DNA from: Phallusia mammillata
Taxonomy: Eukaryota; Chordata; Ascidiacea; Phlebobranchia; Ascidiidae
Assembly: GCA_003260075.1 (NCBI GenBank)
Contig: QLIY01000102.1
Span: 152,309 to 216,308 of the forward strand
Direction of reading: 5' to 3'
Length of the DNA stretch: 64,000 nucleotides
Each line of letters begins with the position of its first letter. Position 1 is the first letter of the stretch. A program made the translations under genes and the position numbers. This document shows, piece by piece, positions 57,929 through 64,000 of the stretch. Under the pieces are notes generated by a model. That model saw only the letters and a program-made list of their open reading frames with translations. It had not been told where the DNA came from and did no database searches.

Positions 57929-60356
57929 TCAGTGACAGTGTTCATTTATGTCCACTATAACCGCTTTTTTCCAACCAAAGAAAAAATAACCGAGTCCTGC
58001 GCCCACAATTATTGCGATAGCGAGATACCCGTTGTATGACATAAATATCAACATAAGAGCATAGCTTATTGTAACTTGTACCAGATGTAGAAGGGTTTGT
58101 AGCCAGTGTGACGAGGAACACATTGTTTGTCTGCAATAAAAACACAGTTGAATACAATGTAGCCTCTTCCACAATAATAAATTCTCTTCGTCAATTGTTC
58201 AATGCCTAAAAATTTTACTGTCGTGAAAAACGTAACTAGAGGGGTAGTTTTACCGCTATCGCCTTCAGCATGCACAATGTCAAATCACTTCGATTTACCA
58301 CATACCATAAATCATATTTTTTGTTGGAACCAATCTATACTTTAATCTTAAAGTTACAGTGGTCGATACACCTGAGAATTTATTGACATATTTGTTTCTG
58401 CAAACAATAAAACAGGTCCCAACACAGATGTAAATATTTGATAACAGTGCACAACTAACAAAGCGCCCACTAAAAGGTGACCACTGGTTAGTTACTGTTA
58501 AGGTGGTAAAACATGCCAATCACGTTCATTAACGTCACTTTGTGTGGCGCTTGTGACATAACAGTCAGTTTCCGGACTACCACAGTTTTAAAACTGTAAC
58601 GTTTTTTTAGCTTTTATTAAATATCCAAAGTTTTAAGTTTATTTTAGGTCAACTAGTAGATGGACTAGGTCAGAAGTTTATATTGCAAAACTACAGTGGA
58701 ACAAAATTTGCACTGGAATGCATTATCAATACATGTCATTACATTATATTTTACTTTGATCTTTTTGTATGTTTTGCATTACAGATGGTTTTATGCCAGT
58801 GATTCTTAACTTTTTTATGTGACACTTTTGAAAAGATTTATTGAACTTGTGACCAGAGATGAAAACAATTTCAAGGATTTGACTAGCTTGAAAAAAATTT
58901 GCTGTTACTTGTTGCCTTATGATATAACGTTCAATCATGATACAGGTGTTGAGCTTGCTCACATAAAGCAAAGGGCAATTCATTAAGTACACATTTTGTT
59001 TAATTAATGGGAAAGTGAGTATTTATTCTAGGGATTGATCTGAATTTTAGTTGATGTAGTCATACATGGGTCAGAGGCACACATAAAACTTGAGAATATA
59101 TTTCTTACTTAATATAATCTTGTACAATTTACCATAAATTAGTGTTCTTTGATCAACTGTATGAATGATATTTAAAGGAGGAGATTTTGAGTAAAAGAGT
59201 CAAATTTTTTTGTGTGCACTTACTTTAATGAATGTGAATGCCCAACATAATGATCTCCTTGGCCATTAGAAAATGCTGCAGCCATTTTTCCCTTTGCAAT
59301 GTGTCTTTTCAAAAGTGTTTCTCTTAGTACTTTGAGGCCTTCATATAACATAGCAACGATACAAACAGCAATACAAGCACCAACCATCCCTACAATGAAG
59401 TACAAAGTAATTGTTAGATGACAAAAGGTGAGTATGTATATTTCAACAAAAGCAACAATACCTCCAGTTGAATTGACTGTCCATTCTTGAAACAATATTG
59501 GAACATTTTTAACTCCAAAGTAAAAAGTCATCTAAAACAAATAGAATTTAGATGTAGCTTGTAAAATTTGGACGAACATGTAAGCGTGTAAAAGAAGAAG
59601 TATTATTTCTTTGTGCCCTTTGTTGAAAATAGGCATATGAATTACTAATCCACTCAGACCAAATATATTTACATCCATCTTATGAGTCAGTGAATTTCCT
59701 TCTTAATGCCCAGGAAATCACATGCAATCCCTTACATGTCCCTGTTTTACATTACACAGACATCAGTCATACAGGATGCCCAAAAAGTATTTGTCTTTAA
59801 ATTGTATTAATCTCAACTTACTAAAAAGGAATAAACACAGTACAAATCCCCCACTGTTACTATTTCTGTAAAAAACAATGTACTTTAAAACAAAGAGGCA
59901 ATCCAACAATAATCTTGATTTTCACGGTATGTGTTCCACAAAGCTTGGTCGTTTACAGTTTTAGACGCAAATAAAAATGAAAGGTAACTGTGCTTTCTGG
60001 AATTTAAATTCCTTCATGTTTAAATGCTGAAAAGGCCCAATTCTCAGTAAAAGTTGTAAGCCAGACATTTTTCAGGCATTCCTCAAGTGCTTACTTAAGG
60101 TGTGTGAGTTATTTGTTTCATGGTGATTGGTAGCTATCATTTGCCTTCAGGACATTGTGACAATTGGATTTACATTATATGTTAGTTTAACAGCCTAATA
60201 ACAAATTTCAAATTCATTGACACAAATAATTACAGAATGTTCTGTGCCTCCGGTGTGTCCCGAATGGCCCATGTCCATTGTTGAATTCATATCACTCATT
60301 GGAGGCATTGTGGAGTTCATATTTGGCATATCCATCATATGATTGCTGTGATCCAT
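57929..60356 (-). CDS. SLC31A1: High-affinity copper transporter CTR1, 4 exons
   Basis: CTR1 trimers import Cu(I) across the plasma membrane. Exons: 60234-60356, 59462-59531, 59224-59389, 57929-58130; phases join and total 561 bp (186 aa; human CTR1 is 190). The extracellular N-terminus is rich in Met and His ([20 protein letters not shown]) and suited to Cu(I) capture. TM1 contains [14 protein letters not shown]2 carries the MxxxM filter (MLIFM in [14 protein letters not shown]). TM3 carries GxxxG ([14 protein letters not shown]). The protein ends in the copper-relay HCH motif. The start Met is the first in the Met-rich exon. No close CTR2 features. Confidence 0.95.
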
Positions 60357-61345
60357 ATTAAACAATTTTTAAGTAACATATACTAATCAGAAACTTGATC
60401 TGCAAATAAATGTGAAGCATGAGTACATAAACTGCAAGATCAGTTACAGCAATATAATGCACAAGACAAAATACATGTTGGTCTGTGTACAAAATTTACA
60501 TGTACTAGTAAGCATATGCATATTGAGTAAAAGCAAATGTGGCATAACAAGGAGATGAAAAGCTTCAAATAAAAAGAATATTGCGACATGAGCACTTACA
60601 TTTGAACAAAGCAAACTTATACTGGCATTACGAGCCTGATGTTGGCAAACACGAAAGCATTATGTCAACAGTATTTGTAAGTAATTATTTACTGCAACAT
60701 AATGAAAGGCTTTGGCAAATAGTGTGTTTATGCTTACGATGCAACTTTGGATGTACAGCACATATCACTTTCATTGAATAAACAAAAAAACTCAGGTGGA
60801 TGTATAAAAACTCATAAAAAATATAAAAGCTTCAAAATATGAACATATAAAAAATGTACACCTGCATTCTATATGAATAAATAAAGTTAACTACAAGCAC
60901 TAAAAGAAAAGTACCATACAGCAATATGGAAGTATAAAATATTTTATCAGTCATAACGCAACCATAAAATTGTCAGACACAAGGAGGCAACCCAAAAGAA
61001 GACATGCACAGGAGGGCAAAGCACCACATTTTTCACCTGGGATTAGGATTTGTGCAAAGTTATTATAATACCCAGACTTTTGTTTGTTTAATGAAATATT
61101 TATAATCAACAAAAAAACAAAACAAATGCAAGTACATAAAAGAAGTTCTGTAGCAACAACACACTGCATTTAAGTTCATTTCTGATTGTGCAAATTAAAA
61201 GACTACAAAAAACAGGAAGCACTTTGTTCATGCAAGCTATGGTCCAATAAAACATGTTACGAGGATTGATAACAATATATGGCTACACAACACCTCAACA
61301 CATGATATTTACAAAATGACTTTAATCAAATCCAGATTTTATTTG
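60357..61345. other. Interval between CTR1 and the ankyrin/death-domain gene
   Basis: No gene is seen. On the minus strand an AATAAA-like signal follows the stop at 61346 within about 20 bases, consistent with 3' processing of the ankyrin gene. Confidence 0.4.
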
Positions 61346-63151
61346 TTATGAAATGGAGCAGTTCTTGTTTTCTGGCATCTCACTTGCTTTCAAGCGCATT
61401 GTTTCAGCTAATTCTGCCTTCTGAATTCCCAACAGACCTTCATACAGACCCTTCACTGGATTATGTTCACTTTTATAGCTACATCCATGCAGCCAAATCA
61501 ACAACATTCTGTGTCCATGCTCACGATAGCTTTTGCTTCCTGTAAATTGTTCCTCAATTGCAGATAACTGTTTGTCTGTAAACCCCCAATAAAAAGCCAA
61601 TTGCTTCCATTCAATTGTTTTTAAATATTTTGTTGCTAAACGAAATAGCAACATTCGAAAATGCTGTGTTGAGGGCTGAGTGTCAGGTTTAAAAGTTAAG
61701 TTGTTCATATTTTGGAATGGCAACTCATTATTTTCAGACAACTTTACATAGTGCCGATACCTTTCAGCTTTTATAATCATGTCCACAATCGTAATATAGT
61801 TTCCTCTGGAGGCAACATCTAAGGGTGTTTTGCCCTTGTGATCTACCATGGTAGTACTTGCGTTGGCAAGTAATAGGGACTGTGTAATATCAGCCTGGCC
61901 ATTTTCAGCAGCAATGTGCAGAACTGTTTCATTTCTTGCATCAGCCACACTAGTGTTGGCACCAGCATTTATGAGTAAGTTTGTAAGTTCAAGATTGCTG
62001 ATCATGACAGCAAAATGCAATGGTGTTTGATTATGTTTGTTTCCAGCATCAATATCAGCATCATGATCAATCAACACATGAGCTGCCTCTGCTTGGCCAT
62101 CTCTAACAGCAAAGTGCAATGGACACATCTCATCTTCAGTTTCTACATTTACATCTGCATTGTGGCCTAACAGCTCCTCACAAACTTTTGCTTTTCCTTC
62201 TTCAGCGGCCACATGAAGAGCTGTCTTTTTATCTGCATTAACTTCATCAATTTTACATACTTTCACAAGAAATGGCACAACTTCATGAAAACCATGCTTA
62301 GCGGCAATGTGTAATGCAGTATTTCCAGACTTATCTTTCAAACAAGCATCACAACCAAGATCCAAAAGTCTTTTCACTAAATTGGTTCTGCCATATGTAC
62401 ACGCTATGTGCAGGCTTGTCTTTCCGCTATCATCCACAGCATTTCTATCAAAATCCTGCATTTCTTCTGTTAACACTTCAACAATTTCCTTGTGGTTATT
62501 TTGTGCTGCACAATGAAGCCATGTAAAACCATGCTTATTCCGAGCATTCACATTAAATCCAACTCGTAACAAATGTTCAAAACATGATTTGTGTCCAAAC
62601 CAAGCTGCCCAAAGCAATGCATCCATGCCAAACTTATCAGTTAGGTCTATAGCAGCCCCTTCATCAAGCAAAACTTGCACAATTTCTAAATGCCCATTTC
62701 CTGAAGCCCATAGCATAGGTGTTCTGTCGTGTTTGTTTCTGCAGTTTACATCTACACCAGATTTGACAAGTCTTTCAACTACCTCTACATGGCCAGTTTT
62801 GCATGACTCGTGCAGCTCTCTTTCATCACCAACTAATATTTCATCATCTGCATCAAAGCTGTATCTAGCAATGGAGGAAGTGGATGGCCTGCTGAGAGGT
62901 GAAGATCTGGGTCCATACAATATGCTTGTGGCACTACCAATAGAATCTGTTTCAGCTTTACTGCTTGTTCCAGGATGTAAACTGGGAGATGAATTTCCAG
63001 TGGTAGTCCCAGATCGAATGCTGCTTTCTTCGAGACTGTGAGTTACGATTGAGTTAGGAAAGTGACCTTTATGGGTGTCATGATTTATAGCTTCAGGTAT
63101 GGAACTGGTAAGTCCTTCCCTTTCTTCCTCTGAAGATGATATAACAGACAT
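61346..63151 (-). CDS. ANKDD1: Ankyrin repeat and death domain protein (ANKDD1 type), intronless
   Basis: The 601-residue frame is uninterrupted. Residues 1-105 are Ser-rich. About ten to eleven ankyrin repeats follow (roughly 106-470), for example NKHDRTPMLWASGNGHLEIV and GNTALHIAAKHGFHEVVPFL. A death domain lies near 495-575: LAFYWGFTDKQLSAIEEQFT then SYREHGHRMLLIWLHG. This arrangement, including the REHGHR...LIWLHG block and the C-terminal GLYEGLLGIQKAELAE segment, matches ANKDD1A/B. The cellular role is poorly known; death domains mediate homotypic signalling contacts. Vertebrate ANKDD1 genes are multi-exon, so this copy may be retroposed or have lost introns. Confidence 0.9.
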   Translation of the reverse strand: MSVISSSEEEREGLTSSIPEAINHDTHKGHFPNSIVTHSLEESSIRSGTTTGNSSPSLHPGTSSKAETDSIGSATSILYGPRSSPLSRPSTSSIARYSFDADDEILVGDERELHESCKTGHVEVVERLVKSGVDVNCRNKHDRTPMLWASGNGHLEIVQVLLDEGAAIDLTDKFGMDALLWAAWFGHKSCFEHLLRVGFNVNARNKHGFTWLHCAAQNNHKEIVEVLTEEMQDFDRNAVDDSGKTSLHIACTYGRTNLVKRLLDLGCDACLKDKSGNTALHIAAKHGFHEVVPFLVKVCKIDEVNADKKTALHVAAEEGKAKVCEELLGHNADVNVETEDEMCPLHFAVRDGQAEAAHVLIDHDADIDAGNKHNQTPLHFAVMISNLELTNLLINAGANTSVADARNETVLHIAAENGQADITQSLLLANASTTMVDHKGKTPLDVASRGNYITIVDMIIKAERYRHYVKLSENNELPFQNMNNLTFKPDTQPSTQHFRMLLFRLATKYLKTIEWKQLAFYWGFTDKQLSAIEEQFTGSKSYREHGHRMLLIWLHGCSYKSEHNPVKGLYEGLLGIQKAELAETMRLKASEMPENKNCSIS

Positions 63152-64000
63152 GATTGCCTATTGTCCACTACATAATATTCTTAGGTTTAAAACTTTGGCC
63201 ATATGCCTTATATCAAGGCACCCTGTAAGTTTCAAAGAATAAAATACTATGTATCAACTACGTGATGCTCTGAGCTAGTAAGTTAAGCAGCATTGTTCCA
63301 GAATCCAATCCAATAGAATCTAATGGCCTAAACTAAATAAAAGTTGCCAACTTTCTAACAATAGAAAATAAACCAGAAATCAAATGGTCCATCAAGCATG
63401 CAATTCGATGGCAGATTAAATAGTTAAACAGTGCCCCCATCCCAGATTGGAAAGTTTTATTTTTGCGCGGAGGATATTTTTTTCGTCAAAATAATTGCGC
63501 GGATTTTTGCGCGGAATTACAATTTTCTGCGCGGATTGATAGACTTTTACTTGACAGGTGGATTTAACGATTAACGCAATTTGTATGTAACGCTTGCAAG
63601 ACTATCCAGCCGACAAAATGAACAACTAAATAAAGTAATAAACACAACGAATCTTCAGTTTTGCTCTATTGCGCACGCAGCTGTTCTGCTAGATTCTACA
63701 ATTTTTCATTTTCATAACGATTCAAACATTTTGCTGATTTGTTTTGTGGGGATATTTTATGGTTGCCAAACTGCTCCTAACTATTTTTAATGATTTGTCA
63801 TACAGAATACATTATTTCATTTAACTTGCCTACGCAAAAGTCACTTTAATTGTCAAACTACGTCCTAAAAATACAGATAAATGTACTTTTAACGACTACG
63901 GTAGCGAAATAGACATGTTATTTCAAGCGTGACGATCGGTAAGTTTCGATGCGCTTGACTGATTTACGTGGATTGTCCGCGAAATAAGGCTTGTGACGAC
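63152..64000. promoter_or_regulatory. Upstream region of ANKDD1 with a TTGCGCGGA cluster
   Basis: Four copies of GCGCGGA lie between 63464 and 63536, each preceded by T-rich sequence. They resemble E2F-type sites (TTTSGCGC) but could equally be an internal repeat of a small mobile element. The rest of the interval shows no supported gene. Confidence 0.4.

Noticed and set aside
62589..63041. 150-codon plus frame
   Set aside because: It is the antisense shadow of the ankyrin/death-domain gene.

Overview
This is a piece of an animal nuclear genome: A+T-rich, with many short GT-AG introns and genes on both strands. The gene set (RalGPS, ANAPC5, OGG1, CTR1, TMEM87, ANKDD1, an angiopoietin-like fibrinogen-domain protein) is metazoan. 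Compact introns and allelic duplicates that differ by a few percent suggest a very heterozygous invertebrate chordate such as an ascidian. That placement is inference; nothing in the window proves the species. I reconstructed genes by following splice sites and reading phase by eye. Six of the seven complete models close exactly in frame; OGG1 needs one extra T.

Layout. (1) 1-2669: gene-free and repeat-rich, with the end of a hAT-like element at the left edge. (2) 2670-25988, minus: a 21-exon RalGPS-type Ras-family GEF of about 1139 codons with an unusual ~447-residue Ser-rich N-terminus. Its 9.4 kb intron (9228-18588) contains a complete 11-exon secreted fibrinogen-domain gene on the plus strand (10457-16551). 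(3) 25989-31463: no gene seen. (4) 31464-33137, plus: intronless TMEM87. (5) 33777-41692, minus: an unrecognised secreted protein split into many tiny exons, with furin-like sites. (6) 42072-51331, minus: ANAPC5 (17 exons). One intron holds a ~3 kb repeat element carrying a 158-bp tandem array. (7) 52426-55269, plus: OGG1, divergent from ANAPC5. (8) 57929-60356, minus: CTR1 copper transporter (4 exons). (9) 61346-63151, minus: intronless ANKDD1-type ankyrin/death-domain protein.

Mobile DNA is plentiful. Five non-autonomous hAT-like elements have terminal inverted repeats and 8-bp target duplications. There is also a tRNA-derived sequence, a foldback repeat, and a repeat family with a satellite core and a 3' hairpin that resembles Helentron/DINE or Pearl elements.

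An important caveat concerns the assembly. At a dozen or so places a run of about ten G (before 44 kb) or ten C (after 50 kb) sits between two near-identical copies of the same 100-400 bp. These look like joins between allelic contigs rather than biology. They duplicate some exons, and one larger duplication (4612-5827 against 5829-7209) is split by an N. The genes are otherwise independent housekeeping or signalling genes; I see no dedicated multi-gene pathway.
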